From positions 1 to 24,239 of IMG/VR virus record IMGVR_UViG_3300022928_000113: a stretch of DNA of 24,239 nt. One strand, given 5' to 3'. Of this stretch, positions 14,726 through 21,559 are shown in pieces (position 1 is the first letter of the stretch; every line of letters begins with the position of its first letter). The position numbers were made by a program, and so were the translations under genes. This DNA comes from a virus. The notes below the pieces were generated by a model, which did not search any database, was not told where the DNA came from, and was given only the letters and a program-made list of their open reading frames with translations.

Positions 14726-15398
14726 CATCCACGAATTCAAAAGGCAGCTCAAGAAAGTACAGCACAAGCAATTGCCTTTTGCCTATCAGGAAGCGCTGAA
14801 CGATACAGCTTTTCAGGCGATGAGAGCCGCTAAAAAGCACATGCGAGAAACCTTCGAGCGACCAATTGTCGGCTACATACCCAAAGGCATAACCGTTCAA
14901 AAGGCTGTCAAAAATAAAAACATCGATCAGATGATGGCTAGGGTGGATCTCGAAGATTTTGGCGATAAAGGCCAAGCGCGTCGGGACATTATGAAGCCGC
15001 ACATTTTGGGAGGCACTCGACGACAGAAGAAAGCCGAGCGCTTGTTTGTTGGCTCTGGGCGATATCTCTATGCCGGCAGAGATGCGCCGCGCAATCGATA
15101 CGGAAACCTTCACAATGCTCAGATCGTCAAAGCGATTTCGGATATCGGACGCAATACAGACGCCGGGCAAAACACCAAGCGGCGCAAGAAAAAATACTTT
15201 GCGATCAATACCAACAAGCAAAGGACGATCATCATGCAGCGCAACGGCAACACTGCCACGCCGTTTATGGTCGAGGGCAAAAAGCCGCAATATAAAAAGC
15301 GTTTCCAGTTTTATGAGGTCATAACTAAAACGGCTAGACAAAACTTCCCGAGGAACATGACGCGAAACCTACGCAAAGCGATGAAGACTGCGCGCTAA
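14703..15398 (+). CDS. Minor-tail-protein-Z-like / neck protein candidate
   Basis: The product has 231 residues, very basic, with no membrane segment. The N-terminus VGTNIHEFKRQLKKVQHKQLPFAYQEALNDTAFQAMRAAKKHM has the layout of the phage minor tail Z / gp10-like tail completion group (a helix ending in A.n.ta..a......r). The middle is Gly/Arg-rich (GSGRYLYAGRDAPRNRYG), and FAINTNKQRTIIMQRNG resembles the later beta part of such proteins. Known relatives sit at the head-tail interface. Its place before the terminase genes, away from other tail genes, is unusual. A GAGGAG ribosome site precedes the ATG. Family call is moderate. Confidence 0.5.
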   Translation: MQIQVGTNIHEFKRQLKKVQHKQLPFAYQEALNDTAFQAMRAAKKHMRETFERPIVGYIPKGITVQKAVKNKNIDQMMARVDLEDFGDKGQARRDIMKPHILGGTRRQKKAERLFVGSGRYLYAGRDAPRNRYGNLHNAQIVKAISDIGRNTDAGQNTKRRKKKYFAINTNKQRTIIMQRNGNTATPFMVEGKKPQYKKRFQFYEVITKTARQNFPRNMTRNLRKAMKTAR

Positions 15399-15580
15399 TG
15401 GATTTGCAGCAAACACAATCAAACGGCAACAAACCCCTGTCGACTGGCAAGTTTGCAACACGTTTGGAATTGATCGCAAAGGTCGCACAGTACAAGCGCC
15501 AGCGCCGCTCTCAAGAGCACTGTGCGCGGGTTTGCGGCGTCAGTAGGTCTACAATTGCCAAGATATATCGTGCTTTGTAG
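15398..15580 (+). CDS. Small helix-turn-helix protein (60 residues)
   Basis: The ATG overlaps the previous stop (TAATG). The C-terminal half is a helix-turn-helix: QEHCARVCGVSRSTIAKIYRAL, with the turn at CGVS and the recognition helix RSTIAKIY. The N-terminus is polar. It lies directly before the possible cos region and the small terminase, which itself lacks an HTH. It may bind the packaging site or regulate the late genes. Assignment rests on the HTH pattern only. Confidence 0.65.
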   Translation: MDLQQTQSNGNKPLSTGKFATRLELIAKVAQYKRQRRSQEHCARVCGVSRSTIAKIYRAL

Positions 15581-15692
15581 GGCATTTGGCGCGGGTCCTT
15601 CTGGCTCGATGCCGTGTGCGGGTAGTTCGAACTGCGATTTTTTAATAGTGAATAGATTTAAAAGGCATTAAAAATGAGGTCTATATAACCAA
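15581..15692 (+). other. Candidate cos/packaging region and late leader
   Basis: This non-coding gap sits immediately before the small terminase, where lambda-like phages with gpA-type terminase keep cos. It holds GCGGGTCCTTCTGG (15591-15604), a second GCGGGT (15618-15623), the palindrome AGTTCGAACT (15624-15633), a T6 run, and then an AT-rich stretch before the TerS start. The exact nick positions cannot be read from sequence alone. A GAGG lies about 13 bases from the TerS ATG, further than usual. Confidence 0.45.
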
Positions 15693-16025
15693 ATGAAACA
15701 AGGACGCAAAACAGCAGCGGTCGAGGCCGAGGGAGTCGAGGATTATGCGAAATATAATGCGGCGCGCGCAAAACGTGAAGCGGCGAATGCTGAACTCGCA
15801 GAGCTGGTTCTACGCGAAAAAGAAAACGAACTTGTCGAAGTTGCCAGCGTCAAAAAGGAAGCCGACGCCGCCGCGCGTGAAGTAAAAAACGCATTTTTGG
15901 CACTGCCGGAGCGTATTTCATCCATTTTGGTTGGGCGCACTGAGAAAGAGATATTGTTCGAGCTGCGCCGCGAGGTAAAAAACACTTTGGAACTGGTAGC
16001 CGATCGTGTACAGCCAAACTTATAG
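15693..16025 (+). CDS. Terminase small subunit (Nu1-like, without N-terminal HTH)
   Basis: The product has 110 residues. The helical core KYNAARAKREAANAELAELVLREKENELVEVASV, then KEADAAAREVKNAFLALPERIS and VGRTEKEILFELRREVKNTL, matches the middle and C-terminal parts of lambda Nu1-type small terminases, which bring TerL to the DNA. The winged-helix domain that lambda Nu1 uses to bind cosB is absent, and the protein begins only about 20 residues before this core. It overlaps the TerL start by 20 bases. The small HTH protein encoded just upstream may supply DNA binding. Confidence 0.8.
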   Translation: MKQGRKTAAVEAEGVEDYAKYNAARAKREAANAELAELVLREKENELVEVASVKKEADAAAREVKNAFLALPERISSILVGRTEKEILFELRREVKNTLELVADRVQPNL

Positions 16026-17808
16026 CGAGGCGCTGCGCCCTGAGCCCGATCTGACCGTCAGCGAATGGGCTGATCGGCACCGCGTTTTAGACCAAGCCAG
16101 CAGCAGCGAGGCAGGCAAATGGCGCACCGATCGCACCCCCTATCTACGCGAAATCATGGATTCTTTAAGCGCTCAGTCGACCGACGATATCGTCGTATTC
16201 CAGAAAGGCGCGCAGATTGGCGCGACCGAAGCCGGCAATAATTGGCTTGGTTATGTGATCCATCACGCCCCCGGCTCGATGCTTTACGTTATGCCAACTG
16301 CCGATAGCGCCAAGCGCGCGTCAAAACAACGGATCGGGCCGATGCTAGATTCAATCCCGGAGGTTGCGAGCAAGATTGCAGCACCTCGAGCGCGTGATTC
16401 TGGCAATACCTTGTTTCAAAAAGATTATGCCGGCGGCACCTTGATCCTTACCGGCTCAAACTCAAACGTCGGTCTGCGCTCGATGCCAGCTCGATATCTG
16501 TTTCTCGATGAAGCGTCGAGCTATCCTAGCGACGTTGACGGTGAGGGCTCGCCAGTACAGTTGGCAATCCGGCGCACCGCGACATTTAAGCGCAATCGCA
16601 AGGTGTTTATGTGCAGCACCCCAACGATCGACGGACTTTGCACCATACAAGAGTATTACGAGCAAAGCGATCAGCGGCAGTTCTATCTGCCCTGCCCCCA
16701 TTGTGACGATTTCATTACAATCAGTTGGGACCGCATAAGCTGGCAAAATGACGACCCCACAACGGCGTGCTTGATTTGCAGCGAGTGTGGATCTGAGATT
16801 GCTGAAAGTAACAAAACCAACATGCTTTTGCGCGGCGAATGGCGACCCACTGCTACCGGCAGATATAAAGGCTATCACCTCAGCAGCCTATACTCGCCGC
16901 TTGGCTGGTACAGTTGGAGCGATGCCGCCACCGATTTTATGGCTGCTAAAAAAGGCAGTCAGGAACAGCTAAAGACGTTTGTAAATACGGTGTTGGGAGA
17001 ATGCTGGCGGGAACAAGGCGAACAGCTTGATCCGGCTAGCTTGATCGTGCGCCGGGAGGAATACCCGGCAGGCATAACTTTTGACAAAACCACCATCGGC
17101 ATCGATGTGCAGAAAGATCGTTTGGAACTTGAGCACGTTGGCTGGGATGCCAAAACTGAGGAAAGCTGGTCGCTCGATTACATGATTTTAACGGGAGACA
17201 CGGCACAGCCGGCTGTTTGGGATGATCTCGCAGATTTACTTGATGATTTAAACCCTGACTCGGTGGCAATTGACAGCGGATACAACACCAGCCTTGTCTA
17301 TGCGTTTTGCGAAAAGCGCAAGTATTGCCACGCGGTCAAGGGCGTTTCTGGGTTTGGCATTACGTTGATCGAGGACCTGCAAAAACGCGCGCGTCGATTG
17401 GCGCGCCGTCGTAAAAAGGCGCTCAGTGCAGAGCCTATTGGCGTCGATCAAGGCAAAAGCATCGTCTACTCTTATCTCACAATCAGCGAACCGGGACCGG
17501 GATATTGTCATTTTCCCGCAGACGCGGCTTATGATGACGAGTATTTTGCGCAGTTGACGGCTGAAAAGCTGGTCACAAGGTACAGCAAAGGCCGGCCAAG
17601 GCAAGCATGGGTCACAACCCGCGCTCGAAATGAGGCGCTCGATTGCCGTGTGATGGCTCTCAGCGCCTTGCGATTGAGCAAAAACCAGCGCAAACGTTCA
17701 CCAATACCGCAGCAAAAAGCGCCTGAAACGCCGCCAAATGACGTACAAACAACGTCAAAACGACGGAAATGGAGTATTAACGCGCAACCTCAAGGCGCTT
17801 GGTTGTGA
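16006..17808 (+). CDS. Terminase large subunit (lambda gpA-like)
   Basis: The product has 600 residues, from a GTG start inside the end of the TerS gene. The N-terminus LTVSEWADRHRVLDQASSSEAGKW is the hallmark of the gpA family. ATPase: an atypical Walker A region FQKGAQIGATEAGNN (65-79) and Walker B YLFLDEAS (Asp168, Glu169). A zinc-ribbon-like insert has Cys230, Cys233, Cys255, Cys258 and Cys261. Nuclease: TIGIDVQKDRLE (Asp367) and VAIDSGYNT (Asp423), the RNase H-type metal sites. It cuts concatemers at cos and drives DNA into the prohead. gpA relatives are cos packagers, which supports a cos site nearby. Confidence 0.95.
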   Translation: MYSQTYSEALRPEPDLTVSEWADRHRVLDQASSSEAGKWRTDRTPYLREIMDSLSAQSTDDIVVFQKGAQIGATEAGNNWLGYVIHHAPGSMLYVMPTADSAKRASKQRIGPMLDSIPEVASKIAAPRARDSGNTLFQKDYAGGTLILTGSNSNVGLRSMPARYLFLDEASSYPSDVDGEGSPVQLAIRRTATFKRNRKVFMCSTPTIDGLCTIQEYYEQSDQRQFYLPCPHCDDFITISWDRISWQNDDPTTACLICSECGSEIAESNKTNMLLRGEWRPTATGRYKGYHLSSLYSPLGWYSWSDAATDFMAAKKGSQEQLKTFVNTVLGECWREQGEQLDPASLIVRREEYPAGITFDKTTIGIDVQKDRLELEHVGWDAKTEESWSLDYMILTGDTAQPAVWDDLADLLDDLNPDSVAIDSGYNTSLVYAFCEKRKYCHAVKGVSGFGITLIEDLQKRARRLARRRKKALSAEPIGVDQGKSIVYSYLTISEPGPGYCHFPADAAYDDEYFAQLTAEKLVTRYSKGRPRQAWVTTRARNEALDCRVMALSALRLSKNQRKRSPIPQQKAPETPPNDVQTTSKRRKWSINAQPQGAWL

Positions 17809-18053
17809 TCGAGGCTATCATAACCGAGGTGTTACACAGCAAAGTCGATCGATCGCTGGCCAACGAACTGCGCGATGCGATTGTCGAAGCGCTGCATAAG
17901 CAAGCTGGCGGCGATACGGTCTATATATTGAAGAAGCCGAAAATTGATCGGAGCTTGTTGAGGGCTGAATTTAACGGCAGAAACATCGACGATTTGTGCG
18001 GACGTTTTAAGATAACGCGCCAGCGGGTGTATCAAATTTTGAATGAAAACTGA
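17805..18053 (+). CDS. Mor/C-like transcription activator
   Basis: The product has 82 residues from a GTG overlapping the TerL stop (GTGA). A TTG at 17799 is a possible alternative. Residues SLANELRDAIVEALHKQAGGDTVYILKK, then FNGRNIDDLCGRFKITRQRVYQIL, follow the Mor activator plan: helical dimer region, GG..YIPk beta strand, f.G.n..eLa.ry..s...vy.ii HTH. Mor and C of phage Mu activate middle and late promoters. It may activate late genes here. A hairpin begins at its stop codon. Confidence 0.7.
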   Translation: MIEAIITEVLHSKVDRSLANELRDAIVEALHKQAGGDTVYILKKPKIDRSLLRAEFNGRNIDDLCGRFKITRQRVYQILNEN

Positions 18054-18067
18054 GGGCTATGCCCTCA
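18051..18067. terminator. Bidirectional hairpin terminator between converging genes
   Basis: TGAGGGC (18051-18057) and GCCCTCA (18061-18067) form a perfect 7-bp stem with a three-base loop. Read leftward it is followed by GTTTTC, making it a terminator for the accessory cassette. Read rightward it contains the stop of the Mor-like gene and has no T run. The stop codon of the leftward RHH-like gene lies at the loop. Confidence 0.7.
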
Positions 18068-18218
18068 GCTCAGTAATCAACTCTTGAATTTTTTGCGCTT
18101 CTGCATCCGTGACCCAAAATTCAGCGCGTTTTAGGCCAAGGCTTTTTTTGCGTTCGCGCTCTGCGCTTTTGCGTTCTGCTGCGGTTTTCGCAACGATGGC
18201 TTTTTCAACTTCTTTCAT
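18057..18218 (-). CDS. Small basic protein, ribbon-helix-helix-like (53 residues)
   Basis: The gene is short: ATG at 18218 to TAG at 18057-18059. The product MKEVEKAIVAKTAAERKSAE continues as a charged helix (RERKKSLGLKR), then AEFWVTDAEAQKIQELITEL. A short beta strand (RAEFWVT) followed by two helices, after a basic arm, is typical of small RHH DNA-binding proteins of phages. It is the last gene of the leftward cassette, and its stop codon is enclosed by the terminator hairpin. It could be the cassette's own regulator. Confidence 0.6.
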   Translation of the reverse strand: MKEVEKAIVAKTAAERKSAERERKKSLGLKRAEFWVTDAEAQKIQELITELRA

Positions 18219-18283
18219 TCTTTAATCCCATCTTAGGATTTGTGTAACGTGTTCTTCACCGATAGCATTCTTGATGCCTTCGT

Positions 18284-18517
18284 CTAAGCATCTGTTGCGC
18301 CGCATTCAGCCATGCTGATCACTTCGTCCCAAAACTCTGCGGCTGGCCCAGAATACCAGTGAATCACAAACGATTCAGCGCCGCTTGAGTCCCAAATCTT
18401 ACGATTAGGGGCATCGACACAAATGTGCTTGTCGGTAGCGGTGATGTAGCTGACATCCCAATCGACCTGACCCCCTTGTTTAGCGATCTCGGACATTGCT
18501 TGTTTTTTAGTTGCCAT
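18284..18517 (-). CDS. Accessory cassette protein, unknown (77 residues)
   Basis: The ATG at 18517 has the ribosome site AGGGGAG, shared in sequence with the next upstream junction. The product starts MATKKQAMSEIAKQGGQVDWD and continues as alternating beta and short helices (VSYITATDKHICVDAP, SFVIHWYSGPAAEFWDEVISM). It is soluble, with no catalytic motif I can name. In-frame extension to 18556 would overlap the upstream gene and lacks a better ribosome site. Its place among opposite-strand genes in the head module suggests a non-essential phage-host function. Confidence 0.6.
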   Translation of the reverse strand: MATKKQAMSEIAKQGGQVDWDVSYITATDKHICVDAPNRKIWDSSGAESFVIHWYSGPAAEFWDEVISMAECGATDA

Positions 18518-18534
18518 AGCATCTTCTCCCCTTA

Positions 18535-18550
18535 AGCGGCTTATGCCGCT
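18535..18550 (-). repeat. Stop-codon hairpin and repeated gene junction, copy B
   Basis: AGCGGC and GCCGCT form a perfect 6-bp stem. On the minus strand the loop and stem carry the TAA stop of the cysteine-peptidase-like gene, followed at once by AAGGGGA, the ribosome site of the next gene. The block matches copy A (18931-18944) at 21 of 24 bases on the minus strand. Confidence 0.75.
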
Positions 18551-18915
18551 GTCCAATATGAGTTCACTGGTCTATATCGGCAATCCCAAGAGTCGATGCA
18601 CACCCCGTTTCTAACCGCTGTCAGATGCCCTGAGTTTATTACAACGGCAATCCCGTCAAAGCGCCAGTCGCGGAGCTTGATGTACTTGCCTTGGGAGTTT
18701 CTTGGAGGTTTGTTTTTGACAAAACCGTTTTGCTCAAGGTATTTTATCCACACCTTGTCATGGCTTGGAAAGGCACCCATATCCAGCCCTAGCGCCATTA
18801 TCTCCCGGAAGGTCTCTTGATAGGTCTTGCCAGTCGCTATACTGATCGACCGGATCACACAGTCATCCTTGAATGTTTTGCAGATCCGACCGTTGTTTGT
18901 TTGCTGAAATTCCAT
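18541..18915 (-). CDS. Putative papain/C39-like cysteine peptidase fold protein
   Basis: The product has 124 residues from the ATG at 18915, with an AAGGGGA ribosome site (a GTG three bases upstream is possible). The order DDCVIRSISIATGKTY (Cys19), then VVINSGHLTAVRNG (His97), then CIDSWDCR (Asp108/Asp111) reproduces the Cys-His-Asp plan of small phage papain-like proteins: a Cys at the start of a helix, SGH on a strand, and D.wD after a turn. It could process a phage or host protein. Some family members may lack activity. It is the second gene of the leftward cassette and its stop codon is inside a hairpin. Confidence 0.6.
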   Translation of the reverse strand: MEFQQTNNGRICKTFKDDCVIRSISIATGKTYQETFREIMALGLDMGAFPSHDKVWIKYLEQNGFVKNKPPRNSQGKYIKLRDWRFDGIAVVINSGHLTAVRNGVCIDSWDCRYRPVNSYWTAA

Positions 18916-18930
18916 CACGTTTCCCCTTGG

Positions 18931-18944
18931 GCGGCTTACGCCGC
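18931..18944 (-). repeat. Stop-codon hairpin and repeated gene junction, copy A
   Basis: On the minus strand GCGGC pairs with GCCGC around GTAA, a GNRA-type loop that includes the TAA stop of the coiled-coil gene. AAGGGGA follows as the ribosome site of the peptidase-like gene. It is nearly the same sequence as copy B. Confidence 0.75.
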
Positions 18945-19427
18945 TCCTTTATTGACTTTAACATTGGTTAAAACTCGGTGATGAAGGCACTGGATATTGT
19001 AACCGCCAGCCCAGATAACCACGATTTTTACGCTAAAGCCGTCGATGATCCAATGACCTTCAAAGTTCTTGCCGTGAACCACTTTAAAGTTGTCAACGTC
19101 AATGCTTGTGATCCCAGCCTTTTCCATCTTCGCTGCGATTCTATTGTTTCGCGCTTTGTGGGTGTTGCGGGTACGCTTCTCGGTTTGTTCGATCTGATAG
19201 CTTAAACCGTGTTGTTTTTCGGTATATAGTTGAAGGCTAAATTCTCGGATCAATCGCTGTCGAACAACAATCATTTCATCAACTCGGTTCAGATTAACCT
19301 GATCTTGAATCTCAGCCTTACGATCATCAAAAAACTTGTTCATCTGCTCAACTTGAGCGGGAATGTTTGCAATAGACTGCGCGTCTGATTCTGCGAAAGC
19401 TGCCTTGATTTGTTCTTGTAGGCCCAT
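18936..19427 (-). CDS. Accessory cassette coiled-coil protein, unknown (163 residues)
   Basis: I chose the ATG at 19427, which has GGAG six bases upstream. The ATG at 19439 has no ribosome site. The N-terminal two thirds is helical (LQEQIKAAFAESDAQSIA, EQMNKFFDDRKAEIQDQV, RQRLIREFSLQLYTEKQHG, RTRNTHKARNNRIAAKMEKA). The C-terminus is a small beta domain (FKVVHGKNFEGHWIIDGFSVKIV, then GGYNIQCLHHRVLTNVKV). It is soluble and basic, with no family recognised. It is the first gene of the leftward cassette behind the 19457-19484 promoter. Confidence 0.65.
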   Translation of the reverse strand: MGLQEQIKAAFAESDAQSIANIPAQVEQMNKFFDDRKAEIQDQVNLNRVDEMIVVRQRLIREFSLQLYTEKQHGLSYQIEQTEKRTRNTHKARNNRIAAKMEKAGITSIDVDNFKVVHGKNFEGHWIIDGFSVKIVVIWAGGYNIQCLHHRVLTNVKVNKGAA

Positions 19428-19456
19428 CTTTTTCTCCATTTGCGTTGTTGTTATTG

Positions 19457-19484
19457 ATTATATTCGTGACCGGTCACAATACAA
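19457..19484 (-). promoter_or_regulatory. Leftward promoter with palindromic operator in the spacer
   Basis: On the minus strand, TTGTAT (-35, at 19484-19479) and a perfect TATAAT (-10, at 19462-19457) are 16 bases apart. The spacer holds the 12-base palindrome GTGACCGGTCAC (19466-19477), a classic position for a repressor operator. Transcription would start about 20-25 bases before the ATG at 19427. Confidence 0.65.
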
Positions 19485-19512
19485 GCATTTTATGCAATTA
19501 ATTTAAAAAAGA

Positions 19513-19553
19513 TTTTAGGGCGGAAAAGTAAACGGTTTACTGTTCCGCTAAAA
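19513..19553. repeat. Large imperfect inverted repeat in the 19440-19616 spacer
   Basis: TTTTAG, CGGAA and GTAAAC pair with GTTTAC, TTCCG and CTAAAA, with a two-base bulge and a small internal mismatch. The central GTAAACGGTTTAC is a near-perfect operator-like palindrome. It may be a regulator site for the leftward promoter, or a hairpin in a rightward message. Confidence 0.65.
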
Positions 19554-19593
19554 CATCTTGCGAAGTTGTAAAGTTTTTCCCTAAAAATTTGAC

Positions 19594-19614
19594 AGCAATC
19601 TTGAAATGATTGCT
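19594..19614 (+). promoter_or_regulatory. Hairpin abutting the start codon of the gpW-like gene
   Basis: AGCAATC (19594-19600) and GATTGCT (19608-19614) form a 7-bp stem ending two bases before the ATG at 19617. There is no purine-rich Shine-Dalgarno before this start. TTGACA at 19589-19594 matches a -35 box, but no -10 follows at the right distance before the gene. Confidence 0.55.
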
Positions 19615-19616
19615 CG

Positions 19617-20168
19617 ATGACAAATGCGTTTGATTCTGCGAATTATCCGACCTCGGAACCGACTGAATTGGTTGCCGGTGATCGCTGGGCTTGGAAACGC
19701 ACCGACCTCAATAGCGATTATGCGAACTCAGCTTATACGCTTAAATATGCGCTGCGCTTGCAAGGCTCTGGCGCGACCGAGATTGCCATCACGGCGAGTG
19801 CTTCTGGGCTTGAATATATAGTCGAAGTCGCCAGCACCACAACCGCTGCCTATACCGTGGGCCGATATACCTATCAGGCTTATATCACGCGCAACTCAGA
19901 CAGCGAGCGACTGACCATCGGATCTGGTGAAATCTTGCTAGTTGCAAACCGCGACGAAGCAACCACCAACCCGATTACTAATCTGCGCCAGCGGCTCGAG
20001 AACCTCGAGACTGCTATTTTGACCCTTACTACAAAAACGGCGAGTGCCTACTCGATCGCTGGTCGCAGTTTTTCCTATGTAGACCTCCCGGAGTTGCAGC
20101 GTATGCGCGACCAAACCGCTGGCGAAATTAACACCAAGACGCGCAAGCGATTCGGGATTAGATCATGA
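19617..20168 (+). CDS. Head-tail connector, gpW-like C-terminus with extra N-terminal domain
   Basis: The product has 183 residues. The N-terminal domain (about 1-115) is beta-rich: NYPTSEPTELVAGDRWAWKR, then YTLKYALRL and later strands, a pattern I know from phage proteins between terminase and portal. The C-terminal end AYSIAGRSFSYVDLPELQRMRDQTAGEI follows the gpW plan (v.GRsv...dL.eL......le), which in lambda closes the portal for tail joining. Lambda gpW is about 68 residues, so this is an extended form. The start lacks a normal ribosome site. Its stop overlaps the portal start (ATGA). Confidence 0.7.
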   Translation: MTNAFDSANYPTSEPTELVAGDRWAWKRTDLNSDYANSAYTLKYALRLQGSGATEIAITASASGLEYIVEVASTTTAAYTVGRYTYQAYITRNSDSERLTIGSGEILLVANRDEATTNPITNLRQRLENLETAILTLTTKTASAYSIAGRSFSYVDLPELQRMRDQTAGEINTKTRKRFGIRS

Positions 20169-21559
20169 ACAACGTGCGCCGCTGGGACGCTGCAAGCCCT
20201 GACGTGGTTCAAAACTGGGTCAGCGAAGTCAAATCAATCAACGAGGATTTGCGCACGCAAGGTGAGGCGCTGCGCGCTAGGGCACGCGATCTTGAGCAAA
20301 ACAACGATTACGTTGCTCGATACCTAAATTTGGTCGAAACCAACATTATTGGCGAAGGCGTCAAGCTGCAAGCCAAGACGCGCACCAATCGCGGCAAGCT
20401 GGACATGCGCGTCAATCGCATTATCGAGCGCGAGTTTAAAAACTGGACCTACGCGGAAAACTGTTCGCGTGACGGTCGTCTCGACTGGGAAGATATCCAG
20501 CGCTTGGTCGCTCGCTCAGTTGCTCGAGACGGCGAAGTCATCGTGCGAATTGTGCGCGGATCTGAATTCAAAATCGCGTTATATGACGCCGATTTTCTTG
20601 ACTACGCACTGAACCGCGAAGCGACGGACAACAACAACGCCATCATCCAAGGCATCGAACTCGATCGAGCTGGCAAGCCGGTCGCGTATTACCTTTGGAA
20701 AATGCCACCAAACAAAGTGCCGAGCATTTTTGGAATGCCAACCAAGTCGCCGAATATCAATCAATACGAGCGCGTTTTAGCCGAAGACATTATTCACATT
20801 TACAAGTCGGATCGCCCCAATCAGATACGCGGCGCAACGTGGCTTGCGCCGGTAATGATTCACCTGTTGATGCTTAATCGATACGAGCGTGCCGAAATGC
20901 GTGCCGCTGAGATAGCAGCAAGCAAGGTTGGTTACTACAAGACACCAACCGGCGATTACTTAGATGATGAAGACAATGCCGAAGGTTATGGCTTGCCCTC
21001 GTCAATTGGCGGCGTTGGATTCACGGAACTGCCGGCTGGCACTGAGCTGGCAATGCTCGACCCCAATCACCCGGTCAGCGCTTATTCTGACTACGTTGCC
21101 GGCGTTTTGCGCGGCGTTGCTACCGGCTTAAACGTTACCTATCACGCCCTTTCTAGCGACCTCACGAGCGTCAATTTCAGCTCAATCAGAGCCGGCACCA
21201 TCGAGGAACGCGATAACTGGCGCAAGTGGCAGCAATTTTATGTCTGTCACCTTATCAGACCAATTTTTTCAGCTTGGCTTGAGTTCAACCGCAACCGACT
21301 GGGCCTTTCTAGCACCGCCGCAGACGCGACTTTTGTGCCGCGCGGTTGGTCATGGGTTGACCCGGTTAAAGAGCTGCAAAGCCATCAAATGGCTTATGAC
21401 CTGGGGGTCACTTCCCTATCAGCTATTGCAGCGTCGCAAGGCAAAGACCTCGAGGAAGTGTTTGATCAGCGCGCCAAAGAAAAAGAATTGATGGCTGAGT
21501 TTGGGCTTGAGTTTGGGCCTGTTAATCCGATGCAACCGGAGGATGATGCAAATGAATGA
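20165..21559 (+). CDS. Portal protein, lambda gpB family
   Basis: The product has 464 residues and forms the dodecameric gate through which DNA enters the head. The N-terminus DLRTQGEALRARARDLEQNN followed by VARYLNLVETNIIGEGVKLQAK is the lambda portal signature. FKNWTYAENCSRDGRLDWEDIQRLV and DGEVIVRIVRG follow, then the stem/crown region DIIHIYKSDRPNQIRGATWLAP, and the wing part VTYHALSSDLTSVNFSSIRAG. It is slightly shorter than lambda gpB (533), mostly at the C-terminus. It overlaps both neighbours. The next gene's GGAGG ribosome site lies inside its final codons. Confidence 0.93.
   Translation: MNNVRRWDAASPDVVQNWVSEVKSINEDLRTQGEALRARARDLEQNNDYVARYLNLVETNIIGEGVKLQAKTRTNRGKLDMRVNRIIEREFKNWTYAENCSRDGRLDWEDIQRLVARSVARDGEVIVRIVRGSEFKIALYDADFLDYALNREATDNNNAIIQGIELDRAGKPVAYYLWKMPPNKVPSIFGMPTKSPNINQYERVLAEDIIHIYKSDRPNQIRGATWLAPVMIHLLMLNRYERAEMRAAEIAASKVGYYKTPTGDYLDDEDNAEGYGLPSSIGGVGFTELPAGTELAMLDPNHPVSAYSDYVAGVLRGVATGLNVTYHALSSDLTSVNFSSIRAGTIEERDNWRKWQQFYVCHLIRPIFSAWLEFNRNRLGLSSTAADATFVPRGWSWVDPVKELQSHQMAYDLGVTSLSAIAASQGKDLEEVFDQRAKEKELMAEFGLEFGPVNPMQPEDDANE

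Noticed and set aside
14505-15341. Minus-strand open frame of 278 codons
   Set aside because: It is antisense to the DUF3310 and Z-like genes, which have good ribosome sites and overlaps; no family motif or start signal.
19589-19616. Promoter from the perfect TTGACA at 19589
   Set aside because: No -10 element at 15-19 bases; the site falls on the gene start.
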